Assembly: GCA_030697705.1 (NCBI GenBank)
Contig: JAUYPE010000018.1
Coordinates: 1 to 50,241, forward strand
Direction of reading: 5' to 3'
DNA: 50,241 bases
From: a bacterium
GTDB taxonomy: Bacteria; Patescibacteriota; Minisyncoccia; Sungbacterales; HO2-52-23
Below the pieces are notes generated by a model, which saw nothing but the letters and a program-made list of their open reading frames with translations, did no database searches and had not been told where the DNA came from. Positions 9,779 through 18,717 of this stretch are shown here, in pieces (position 1 is the stretch's first letter; each line of letters starts with the position of its first letter). The position numbers were made by a program, and so were the translations under genes.

Positions 9779-9913
9779 CGCTTCACCTCGCCTCTTGGCA
9801 GACCTTCCGTACAGGCGGTCTTGCTTTCTTGTCGTGCGTGTAGTACTCTATTTCAAGCTGTCGGACGGGATTTAAGTTATGTCCTTTGATATAAACGGTT
9901 GAGGAGGCGTGTG

Positions 9914-10657
9914 ATGGTGCTACCTTTCAGTTATTTCGGCAATGCGATACTTGATGCGCCATACGGCGCAAAAACAACACCCCATGATGGATGGTTTATC
10001 GGTTCTTTTTTCCCACGCGACGACCCGCGGTATGACCCTCGCGTGAGCTTGCGTTTCTCATTGCTTCCGCGCGGTGCTGGTCGGGAGGATATGACGCGCG
10101 AGTTGGACACGAGTGTCATGTGGTATGTTATTTTTTCAGGTGTGCTGGAAAATGTCTTCCAATTTTCCGGTCGTGATGAAGAGCGCGTCGTGCTCTACCA
10201 GCCCATGGACTGTGCATTGATTCAGCCCGGCCACTGTCACCGCTGGATGGTGAGGGAGGAGTGCTTGGTTTTTATGGTGCGTTGGGAAACGAGTGAGCCA
10301 AAAGACCAACTCATTTGGACGGGCAATGTGGATACTATTGCTCGCGACGGGGTGAGTTCTCTTATGGTCGGCAAGAGTGTTTTTCCGTCAAGGCATCCTT
10401 CTTGTACGGATGCTATCCAGATCAATGCGGAAAAGTTCAGGAAAGGCGCAGAGTTTTCCCTGGCGGCGAATGAAGGGCAGAGCCGGAAAGTTGTTTTACT
10501 GGTGTCCGGTGGTGTGGAGGTAATACTATCCGCAACGGAGGGGCGGTGTATCTATGTTCTGTCGCGCGAAGCGGATTATCATCTACTTTCGGATGTGGGA
10601 ACGGCGCGTACGGTGAAGGTGTTAGAGGACGCCTGCTTTATTACGGTAGCGTGGTAA
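9914..10657 (+). CDS. Hypothetical protein, possibly cupin-like
   Basis: Open frame with GAGGAGG ribosome-binding site upstream of ATG 9914; no family confidently recognised. Confidence 0.5.
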   Translation: MVLPFSYFGNAILDAPYGAKTTPHDGWFIGSFFPRDDPRYDPRVSLRFSLLPRGAGREDMTRELDTSVMWYVIFSGVLENVFQFSGRDEERVVLYQPMDCALIQPGHCHRWMVREECLVFMVRWETSEPKDQLIWTGNVDTIARDGVSSLMVGKSVFPSRHPSCTDAIQINAEKFRKGAEFSLAANEGQSRKVVLLVSGGVEVILSATEGRCIYVLSREADYHLLSDVGTARTVKVLEDACFITVAW

Positions 10658-10680
10658 AAAAGTCGGTAAGAATACATCTG

Positions 10681-10722
10681 CCGCATCTCGTTCTCGGTGT
10701 TGAACGAAGATGTGGTTTTTTT
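10681..10722 (+). terminator. Rho-independent terminator
   Basis: ccgcatctcgttc / gaacgaagatgtgg stem followed by T7. Confidence 0.8.
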
Positions 10723-10813
10723 ATTGTCCGATATTCCGGGTGGCAAAGAAACTAAAGTGGATAGAGAATAGTTTTACCCGTTATTGATTACCGTCGGATA
10801 ATGCTCATCATGT

Positions 10814-11233
10814 ATGAACGAAAAAAAGATAGAGATTTTTAAGCCGGAGGCGTGGGAGCGGGATTGGGGTCAGGAGATTCTCCTGGGGCACTCAAAAGGT
10901 AAGTACACACTCAAGATGCTGGTAAGGAAAGCTGGTGCCAAGGGGGGGCTTCAATATCACCGGGTAAAAGACGAGATTGGTTATCTTTTCTCCGGAGAAA
11001 TTTTACTTCGCTATGATAAGGGCGACGGAAAACTCACCGAAGTCAAAATGACGCCGGGTCAGAGCGTGCATATTCCGGCGGGATGCGTGCATCAGGAGGA
11101 GGCGATTACGGACTCTATTATGTTTGAGGCATCCAATCCGGTTTTTGACGACCGCGTGCGGATGGAGGAGAAGTATGGCTTGAAAATTGAAGGAGGAGGG
11201 CTTCCCACGACGACGGAGCCGAGAATTGAATAG
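10814..11233 (+). CDS. Cupin-domain protein
   Basis: LQYHRVKDEIGYLFSGEILLRY...MTPGQSVHIPAGCVHQEEA. Confidence 0.78.
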   Translation: MNEKKIEIFKPEAWERDWGQEILLGHSKGKYTLKMLVRKAGAKGGLQYHRVKDEIGYLFSGEILLRYDKGDGKLTEVKMTPGQSVHIPAGCVHQEEAITDSIMFEASNPVFDDRVRMEEKYGLKIEGGGLPTTTEPRIE

Positions 11234-11267
11234 CGAAGCGAGGATGACATCAGAGAGAGGAGGATAA

Positions 11268-11636
11268 ATGGTAGGCATAAAAATAGCAGGCACGCCGATA
11301 CTCGTCATTCGCCGGTTGGAGGAGCTTGGCGAGGCGCTGACGATTTCTCCCGTTGTGATTTACGATCCGCCGAGAGCGAGAACGAGGCGGAGAAGCTCGT
11401 TGCTCCCTGCGGTCATTGTAAAACCGTCGCGTCGGCTTGCTCCTTTGGTCTCTTTTGTTTATACGGCGGATGCGGTGTGGAGCACGGTTCTTGCGGCGAC
11501 GGAAGGATGGATAGGGATGCACCGGTTCGAATCCGCCCACTGTTTCTGTATGTGGGGAGACGCCGATGCCGCCGTTCGCGCGCTGCAAGAGATGTTTCCG
11601 GAACTTTGCCAGCAGGTTGATGTCATTATGCTTTGA
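11268..11636 (+). CDS. Hypothetical protein
   Basis: Strong ribosome-binding site (gagaggagg) before ATG; no recognised family. Confidence 0.4.
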   Translation: MVGIKIAGTPILVIRRLEELGEALTISPVVIYDPPRARTRRRSSLLPAVIVKPSRRLAPLVSFVYTADAVWSTVLAATEGWIGMHRFESAHCFCMWGDADAAVRALQEMFPELCQQVDVIML

Positions 11637-11669
11637 AATAATATCGACTGTTTTAGGCGGCTGGCATGC

Positions 11670-11704
11670 AAAAAAATGCGGAGGAGACGAGTTCGTCCCT
11701 CCGC
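11670..11704 (-). terminator. Rho-independent terminator for the minus-strand gene at 11745-12119
   Basis: Minus strand reads gcggaggGACGAACTCGTCTcctccgcATTTTTTT. Confidence 0.75.
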
Positions 11705-11744
11705 GTTGCTGTTTTAGAGGAGTATTATATCGGATTGTAATCAA

Positions 11745-12119
11745 TCAGAGTTCAAGTTTTTGAAGTTCTGCTGTGACTACGTAGACTGCAATTGCAGTGC
11801 CTGCCCATAGTACGGGTGGAAAAAAAGTTGATCTACAATCTTCAACAAACCGTATGATAAACAGATTGCCGCAAATTGCGTATACCGACCAGAAGAACGC
11901 GCCGAGGATCAGATTTGTCCAAAAGCTCTCCTTGTTGGTAGTGCTCAAGGTCTGAACAATGCTGTTATAGGCAAACAATCCGGCGATTATGACACCAAAG
12001 ATGGTGCCCGAAATCGCGTATCCACAGACGTGATAGATGTGCTGGCAGAAGATGAATGATCCTGCGGCATACGGGACGGCAATACTAGCCGTGATTGCAA
12101 ATCTTCGTGAGTGGGTCAT
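11745..12119 (-). CDS. Small multi-pass membrane protein
   Basis: Start MTHSRRFAITASIAV preceded by aaaggaac ribosome-binding site; four hydrophobic segments; downstream terminator. Confidence 0.65.
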   Translation of the reverse strand: MTHSRRFAITASIAVPYAAGSFIFCQHIYHVCGYAISGTIFGVIIAGLFAYNSIVQTLSTTNKESFWTNLILGAFFWSVYAICGNLFIIRFVEDCRSTFFPPVLWAGTAIAVYVVTAELQKLEL

Positions 12120-12225
12120 GGCAGTTCCTTTCGTGAGATTGTGGTAAGAACGAGATGACAATTGTAGCATATATGATTGTATGCGTCAAGTATTCCGGCT
12201 TATAAAAATAAGGTATGCTCGTGAT

Positions 12226-13011
12226 ATGGAAAACAAGGGATTGCGAACATTTTATGATAAGGTCTATACCAAAGGCGAGTGGAAGCACTACACCTCGCTT
12301 ATGTTTTCGGGTGACAAGGTGCCGCTGGCGAAGGATGCGGTGTTGAAGCTCGTCTCATGGAAAGGTAAAGAGGTGTTAGACGCCGGATGTGGGACGGGAG
12401 AGATGCCGTACCTTATAGCTCAAAAAGGAGCGAAACGCGTGGTGGGGATTGATTATGCCTCTTCCGCCATTAAAGAAGCGGAGAAGAATTATCATCTGCC
12501 GAACTTATCGTTCCTCTGCGCCGATCTGCAAAAAGTTAAGGGTACCTTTGACATTATCGTTTCATTAGGAACGATTGAGCATATTGACGATCCGCTTACA
12601 GCGTTGCGGCGGCTGAAAAAACTTCTCAAGCCGGGCGGTTCGCTTGTTGTTACCTGTCCTAACTGGACGAATCCGCGCGGATATGTTTTGATGGCGTTAC
12701 GCATTTTATTTGACGCAAAAATCACGCTCGCCGATTTGCATTATCTTACACCGGTTGAGATGGAGGCGTGGGCGAAAAAATTGGGTATGTCGCTACAATG
12801 GAAAACGGTTGAGCAGGAGTGGGGGCACGGCGAGAAGATGATTCGCGATCTGGCGCGCCGTCTACCCAATGTGGTGCGAGATTCTAAGTTGCTGACGGAC
12901 GTACGGCGCGTTAAGGAATTCGTAAAATGGCTGGAGAAGCACGCGCTTCCCTTTGAGCGGGAAACGCGCCACGGGGGCGCGGTGGGGGTGTATCATTTCC
13001 GACTGCAGTAG
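12226..13011 (+). CDS. SAM-dependent class I methyltransferase
   Basis: VLDAGCGTGEMPYLIAQKG, LKPGGSLVVTCPNW. Confidence 0.88.
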   Translation: MENKGLRTFYDKVYTKGEWKHYTSLMFSGDKVPLAKDAVLKLVSWKGKEVLDAGCGTGEMPYLIAQKGAKRVVGIDYASSAIKEAEKNYHLPNLSFLCADLQKVKGTFDIIVSLGTIEHIDDPLTALRRLKKLLKPGGSLVVTCPNWTNPRGYVLMALRILFDAKITLADLHYLTPVEMEAWAKKLGMSLQWKTVEQEWGHGEKMIRDLARRLPNVVRDSKLLTDVRRVKEFVKWLEKHALPFERETRHGGAVGVYHFRLQ

Positions 13012-13104
13012 TTTTGCCTTTTGTTTGTGCTTATGGTATGATACTAGCGTTGATCATGTTCTTTTCCATAGAGTGATTGTTTTTTCTGAAAAAAGGGAGG
13101 CGGT

Positions 13105-13668
13105 ATGAGTGCTGATGCCGAGAGTGTCTTCCGGGAAAATCTATCCCTATTTCTTAAAATGGCGGAGGGATACGGTGCTTTATCCCGTGAATATGAAGCG
13201 TTGGAGGATGCATTCTTAGCGTGGCGCGAGCGGTATCTAAGTATCTCCGCAAAAGTAAATGATTTTAGTTTTCGATTCCATGAAGGGGTTATGTCGTTCA
13301 TCGCGCGGAAAGTGGAAAGGGAGGGATACGCCCTTGATGAATATTTAGACGAACCGGGCGATACGGCGTTTGTTGAGTTAGCGAAGGAGGCGAGGGACGA
13401 TTTTCTACGGGTGCCTGATAATAACCATGAGTTTAAGGTCATGAGCTTGGATCTATCCGCGATGCTTGATGAGACCATCCGCCCAGTTTTAGAGCGTTGT
13501 CCCGCTGGTACTCAAGCGATCTCGAGAATCTATTCCGTTGATCTTGCGGCAAATCGTTTCCTAATTCCAGAAATTGAAACACAAGAATCAAATGATTCTT
13601 TTGGTTTTTTTATAACAGCCCTCCTTCAGCGAGAGAATGCAGGCGATGTTACGGAGCATCATGGTTAA
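13105..13668 (+). CDS. Hypothetical protein
   Basis: Open frame with gggagg ribosome-binding site before ATG; terminator downstream. Confidence 0.5.
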   Translation: MSADAESVFRENLSLFLKMAEGYGALSREYEALEDAFLAWRERYLSISAKVNDFSFRFHEGVMSFIARKVEREGYALDEYLDEPGDTAFVELAKEARDDFLRVPDNNHEFKVMSLDLSAMLDETIRPVLERCPAGTQAISRIYSVDLAANRFLIPEIETQESNDSFGFFITALLQRENAGDVTEHHG

Positions 13669-13694
13669 TCGTACCCCGCCGCAGTAAGTTGTAC

Positions 13695-13727
13695 CGCTCC
13701 GAGCCATGATGGTTCGGAGCGTTTTTT
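13695..13727 (+). terminator. Rho-independent terminator
   Basis: cgctccgagcc-atgat-ggttcggagcg followed by T6. Confidence 0.85.
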
Positions 13728-13762
13728 GAAACCGTAAGTTTATTCCACTTGTTCTATCCTTC

Positions 13763-14434
13763 ATGAAGGTGCTGATTCTGGCAGGTGGATTCGGAACACG
13801 GCTGGCGAATATTGCTGGGAGCCGTCCTAAGCCCTTGGTTGAGGTGGCGGGGCGGTCTATTTTGGAGCGGCAAATTTCTCTGCTCCGTGAACATGGTTTT
13901 GGCGATATCCGTTTGAGTTTGCACCACAAGGCGGATCAGATTATCTCCTTCTGTGATGCGCGCTGGCCGGGAAGTATTGAGTATATCGTGGAGCCGGAAC
14001 CGCTGGGAACGGGCGGAGGAATCAAGTACGCGAGCCGCGATTGGTGCGAGTCGTTTATGGTTTTGAACGGTGATATTTTGAGCGATCTTGATGTGGCGAT
14101 GTTTGCGGCATCGCATCCCAATGCGATCGGATGCGCGTATCAGGAAGATGCGCGCGGTTTCGGACTGGTGGACATTGGGGAGGGAGTAGTGCGCGCATTT
14201 CACGAGAAGCCGACGGAGCCGGTCTCAGGCTATATCAATGCGGGTTATTATTTGCTGACCCCCGAAGCGATACACAGTGTCGCCGCGGATCGGTTTATGA
14301 TTGAGACCGAAGTTTTCCCCCGCCTCGCGGCAGCAGGCAAGCTTTCCGCATTTGTCCATACTGGCTACTGGATTGACGTGGGTACGGAAGACCGTTTCTG
14401 GAAGGCGAACCGCGATCATGAAAAGGTTATATAA
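13763..14434 (+). CDS. Sugar-phosphate nucleotidyltransferase (HddC/mannose-1-P guanylyltransferase-like)
   Basis: MKVLILAGGFGTRLANIAGSRPKPLVEVAGRSILE; FMVLNGDILSDLD. Confidence 0.88.
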   Translation: MKVLILAGGFGTRLANIAGSRPKPLVEVAGRSILERQISLLREHGFGDIRLSLHHKADQIISFCDARWPGSIEYIVEPEPLGTGGGIKYASRDWCESFMVLNGDILSDLDVAMFAASHPNAIGCAYQEDARGFGLVDIGEGVVRAFHEKPTEPVSGYINAGYYLLTPEAIHSVAADRFMIETEVFPRLAAAGKLSAFVHTGYWIDVGTEDRFWKANRDHEKVI

Positions 14435-14500
14435 CAGGAACTTTGTACGCTCTCGCGGAAGAGTAGGGACACTCACCTTTCTATGCCTATCATACGAACA

Positions 14501-15445
14501 ATGAAAGACAATATATTTCGCACCTTTTGCCGTGCCCGGAATTTCCATCCGGTCTGGTATCATGTGCTCAACCGCGAGGCGAAAAAAAAATGGCGCGCGC
14601 ATCAGTCCGATACCCCCGGTGTACCTATCCAAGAGCTCATCTCATCACTTCACCGCGATGGTGTTGCCGTTACCGATGTAGCAACTCTTTTTTCCGAAGA
14701 GCTGTTTGATGCAGCGCGGCGGTTTGCCACGGAATCTTTGGCGCGTCCGGAAATACAGGAGGAGATAAAACGGCATGAGCGCATGATCATTGAGCGTGTC
14801 AAGAGTGGGGGACAGCGCAAGGGGGCAAAAAAATATCTCAAGGATTTTATCGTTGAACCGTACGGGTCAACGACCGATGAAAGAATACCTGATATCAAAA
14901 ATCCCTTTATCCGGATGAATCTTGACGAGCGTGTTATTCGTATCGCTGGTTCGTATATGGGGATTGCGCCCAAGTTGCGGGGGTTTTCCCTCCGTCAGAC
15001 GCTTCCGGTTCCTGCGGGTGCCGCGGAATATTTTTCTCAACGCTGGCACCGCGATCCGGAAGACAGAAAGATGCTCAAAATGTTTATTTATATGACGGAT
15101 GTCTTGGACGAGCAGTCAGGTCCTTTTATTTATATTAAGGGATCCCAACCCGGCGGGGTGCGCGGGAATCTGTTTCCCCAGCATCCACCAGCCGCAACAT
15201 ACCCGGAAGCGGGAGCGGTGGAGAAGGTAGTTCCACGGGAGTTGATGAAGGTGTGTCTGGGGCGCGCTGGCACCGTTGTTTTTGCTGATACCAGTGGGTT
15301 GCATAAGGGGGGATACACGATCTCTGCGCCGCGTCTTATGTATACGGGAACATTTTATTCCCTTGCCTCGCTTACGCGTCATCATCTTGCCGTGCGGGAC
15401 GACGTATCTGCCTTGTCCCCACTTGCGCGCTATGCGCTGGAATAG
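14501..15445 (+). CDS. PhyH-like Fe(II)/2OG dioxygenase
   Basis: SQRWHRDPEDRKMLKMFIYMTDVLDEQSGPFIYIKGS; ADTSGLHKGGY. Confidence 0.75.
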   Translation: MKDNIFRTFCRARNFHPVWYHVLNREAKKKWRAHQSDTPGVPIQELISSLHRDGVAVTDVATLFSEELFDAARRFATESLARPEIQEEIKRHERMIIERVKSGGQRKGAKKYLKDFIVEPYGSTTDERIPDIKNPFIRMNLDERVIRIAGSYMGIAPKLRGFSLRQTLPVPAGAAEYFSQRWHRDPEDRKMLKMFIYMTDVLDEQSGPFIYIKGSQPGGVRGNLFPQHPPAATYPEAGAVEKVVPRELMKVCLGRAGTVVFADTSGLHKGGYTISAPRLMYTGTFYSLASLTRHHLAVRDDVSALSPLARYALE

Positions 15446-15489
15446 CGAAGAGCGCGGTGGAAGAGGCGCGGCGGGAACCGCACCGGACG

Positions 15490-16872
15490 ATGAAAACAAT
15501 TCTCATAAAATTTGACAACAGTTTTTTTGTGCGCAATTTTTTGCGTACTGATGCTTTTCGGATGCTTGCCGAGGTGGAGGATACGAGAATTGTCTTTCTT
15601 GCCCCTGCGGAAAAAATAACCCACTATCGCCGTGAATTTTCATCCCCGCGCGTTTTTTTTGAAACGCTTCCCGAAACCAAACATTTCTTGAGTGAGCGTT
15701 TTTTTAAATTTATTGAGACGGCGAGCATTCATTCCCATACGGTCTCCATGATGCATCGTACCGAATACGCGCGGACCGCGGGGCAGAAGCTCTGGATCCG
15801 GCGCGCGGTGTTGTATGCTATTCGCCGCGGTCTGTGGCGATTGGGACGGTACCGGCTCTGGCGCGCATGCATTCGCAGGGTATATTTTTTGTTGCCGAGC
15901 CGTACATTCAGTTGTTTTTTTGATGCGTACCAGCCGGATCTCGTCTTTTCTCCTTCTATGGCGTATACGGACGGTCGTATGCTGAAAGAAGCGCGGCATC
16001 GCGGGGTTAAGACTATCGGTATGGTCTTAAGCTGGGACAATCTCTACAGCAAAACGATGCTTCGCGTGTTTTCCGATATACTGGTGGTGCATACCGACGA
16101 GGTCAGGGATCAGGCGGTGAAATTAGGGGACTATCCCCGCGAGCGTGTTGTCGTTTCCGGTATTCCTCAATACGACTGTTATTTCAGGAGAACCGATATC
16201 ATACCGCGCGAGCAATTTATCCAGTCAATCGGTGGTGACCCCCGCAAAAAACTTATCGTCTATGCGGTTTCCGGAAAAGCGGGATTACACATTGATTATG
16301 CTATCGTAAAACTTCTGCAAGAAGCTATTCGGCGTGGAGAGATTAAAACGCCCGCCCAACTCCTCTTGCGCGCCCATCCGCGGTATGATTTCTCGCCAGT
16401 AAAAATAAAGCAGATGCGAGAGGAGTATGGTTGTCTGGTACAGCCAGCGATGGGACATGTGGGAGAAAGCAGGGATAATTGGGAGTTTGATGCGGAGGCG
16501 GTCTCGTTTCTTGCCAATACACTCGCGCATGCGGATGTCGTGGTCGCCCTGTACACGACATTTTTTATTGAAGCGGCGCTCTTCAACAAGCCGCTGATCG
16601 CCGTCGGTTTTGATGCCGAGGAGATGGATTATTGGAATTCCGCCCGCCATTTTTTTGAGTGGGATCATCTGCGCGAGCTTGACAGATTGGGGGGTATTTG
16701 GCGCGTTGAGAGCCGTGAAGAATTGATCCGCGCGGTTAACACAGGTCTTGAAAATCCAAAGCATCTTGAAGAAGGGCGGCGGCGGATCACTCTCCACCAA
16801 AGCCAGTTTACCGACGGGAAGTCGGGCGAGCGTCTCGGTCGCATCATTCTCGCGGTGCTTTCTTCCTCATAA
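15490..16872 (+). CDS. Predicted surface-glycan glycosyltransferase (GT-B-like), paralog of 26033-27409
   Basis: Shared architecture with 26033-27409, including the YRREF/YHQREF N-terminal motif and a C-terminal ADVVVALYTTFFIEAALFNKPLIAVGF-type segment. Confidence 0.55.
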   Translation: MKTILIKFDNSFFVRNFLRTDAFRMLAEVEDTRIVFLAPAEKITHYRREFSSPRVFFETLPETKHFLSERFFKFIETASIHSHTVSMMHRTEYARTAGQKLWIRRAVLYAIRRGLWRLGRYRLWRACIRRVYFLLPSRTFSCFFDAYQPDLVFSPSMAYTDGRMLKEARHRGVKTIGMVLSWDNLYSKTMLRVFSDILVVHTDEVRDQAVKLGDYPRERVVVSGIPQYDCYFRRTDIIPREQFIQSIGGDPRKKLIVYAVSGKAGLHIDYAIVKLLQEAIRRGEIKTPAQLLLRAHPRYDFSPVKIKQMREEYGCLVQPAMGHVGESRDNWEFDAEAVSFLANTLAHADVVVALYTTFFIEAALFNKPLIAVGFDAEEMDYWNSARHFFEWDHLRELDRLGGIWRVESREELIRAVNTGLENPKHLEEGRRRITLHQSQFTDGKSGERLGRIILAVLSSS

Positions 16873-16950
16873 GGCAGGATGAAACCCTTGCCCTGCCGCG
16901 TTCGTTGAAAAAGTGCGAGTATATGGTCAGTTTATCAAGATACTACGAAT

Positions 16951-17916
16951 ATGTTTTCTCGTATCACGACCAGTGTATCCATGCGCAGTGCGCACCTCTT
17001 TTTTTGGGTTCGCTCAAGAAAACCCGTGTGGTTATATGCGGTGAACGGAAAAAGCAGGCGCGCAAAGAAAAAAAACCCGACTGCGCTCTCCGTCGTGCAA
17101 CAGCGCATCGTGACGGATCTTGGGCGCGACGGCATTGCCGTAGCGCATCTGGACGAATTTTTCCCCGCACGCGGGCTTCTGGAAAATTTTCAACAATACG
17201 TCGCGGATGGCAGGGCGCGCGCGGAGACACGAACGCATAAATCGTTTCTTAAAAATCTGTGGGATGCGGTGCCGCTTGTTGACTTCGGGAATCCCTTTTT
17301 CGTGCTGGCACTGGACGATGCTATTCTTGCGACCGTCAACGAGTATATGGGACTGTGGTCGTATTTTTTTTATCTGACGCTCAATGTGACCACACCCGTG
17401 TTGGAGGGGAGCGAGGCGGTTCAGTCCCAGCGGTGGCATGGAGATCCGGAGGATAGAAAGATGTGCAAGGTGTTTTTGTATCTGACGGATGTGGATGAGG
17501 GATCGGGACCCTTTACGTATGTGCGGGGAAGCCAGTCCGGCGGGCGCTGGCGGCATCTGTTTCGGGAGCAGTCGCCGCGCGGTATCATGCCGCCGGAGCG
17601 TCCTATTAAGGAGATCGTGCCTTCCACCGATATTATGACCTGCACAGGTAAGGCGGGAACCATTATCTTTTGCGATACGAGTGGTTATCATAGGGGAGGA
17701 TATGCCACGAAAAAAGAACGGATTATGCTCACGATGGGATACTGCTCGGGCGCAAGTCCCTATCCCATGCGCGTTCGTTTCTCCGAACTTTTGCGGGAGC
17801 AGAGAGAATACCGGGCATTAAGTCCTGCGGCGCGCCATGCCCTTACCTTTGCGCCCGGACATACCACTTCTTATTTTTTTAGAAAAATAAAGCCCCGCTT
17901 CAAATACGGTGCCTAG
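16951..17916 (+). CDS. PhyH-like Fe(II)/2OG dioxygenase
   Basis: QSQRWHGDPEDRKMCKVFLYLTDVDEGSGPFTYVRGSQSGGRWRHLF; CDTSGYHRGGY. Confidence 0.75.
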   Translation: MFSRITTSVSMRSAHLFFWVRSRKPVWLYAVNGKSRRAKKKNPTALSVVQQRIVTDLGRDGIAVAHLDEFFPARGLLENFQQYVADGRARAETRTHKSFLKNLWDAVPLVDFGNPFFVLALDDAILATVNEYMGLWSYFFYLTLNVTTPVLEGSEAVQSQRWHGDPEDRKMCKVFLYLTDVDEGSGPFTYVRGSQSGGRWRHLFREQSPRGIMPPERPIKEIVPSTDIMTCTGKAGTIIFCDTSGYHRGGYATKKERIMLTMGYCSGASPYPMRVRFSELLREQREYRALSPAARHALTFAPGHTTSYFFRKIKPRFKYGA

Positions 17917-17964
17917 AGACGAGAGCATGCTCATCCGACAAAAACTATCTCGCGCATATTACGC

Positions 17965-18696
17965 ATGACGCTTACCAAAAAAGAACTCAAAAAAGAATTC
18001 TTCCGCCGCGTGCCCAAAGCCCGCCCGTGGAGCCCCGTCCACCAGTCGTGGTTTGAATTCATGTACGCCGCGCATCTTCTAGCAAAACCCGGGACGCGTC
18101 TGCTCAATATCTACGCATCATGGGATTTTTCGGGCAACCGCGAAGAGGTATATCGCGAAAAGTTTTTTTCCGCGTGCGACTATGAATCGCTTGATTTTGG
18201 GGAAGATAAATTCATCTATCCCGCGAAAAAAGAGGGTGATGGTCGGCATGTGATTCCTTTTCCGGACAAGCACTTTGATGTGATCGTGACGACGAAGTAT
18301 ATTATGGAGCATATTTCCGAGCCGGAGCGAGTGGTGCAGGAGTTGTACCGTGTGCTTAAACCGGGCGGAGAGGTGTTTGTCGTCGCCGCGCATGTGCGGC
18401 GCCAGCACCAGAAACCATACGACTTCTTTCGCTTTACGGAGTTCGGATTGGAGCACCTTTTTAAAAAAGCGGGATTCAGGGAGTTGGCAATTACGGCGAG
18501 CAACGGATGGGCGGTTACCCTGACCTCGTATGCGTATTTTTTTGAACGGAGCATTCCCATGCCGCGTTTTTTGGAGCGTTTTTTTGATGGGGTATATTAT
18601 TATCTTGTTGAACCAATCGGTTTTTTTCTTGACCAGTTTGATAACGGGTATGGTCGCGATTTGTCGCTTTACTATCTCATACGGGCAAAACGATAA
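17965..18696 (+). CDS. SAM-dependent methyltransferase
   Basis: FDVIVTTKYIMEHISEPERVVQELYRVLKPGGEVFVVA. Confidence 0.8.
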   Translation: MTLTKKELKKEFFRRVPKARPWSPVHQSWFEFMYAAHLLAKPGTRLLNIYASWDFSGNREEVYREKFFSACDYESLDFGEDKFIYPAKKEGDGRHVIPFPDKHFDVIVTTKYIMEHISEPERVVQELYRVLKPGGEVFVVAAHVRRQHQKPYDFFRFTEFGLEHLFKKAGFRELAITASNGWAVTLTSYAYFFERSIPMPRFLERFFDGVYYYLVEPIGFFLDQFDNGYGRDLSLYYLIRAKR

Positions 18697-18717
18697 ACAT
18701 TACTCCCTCACATCATC

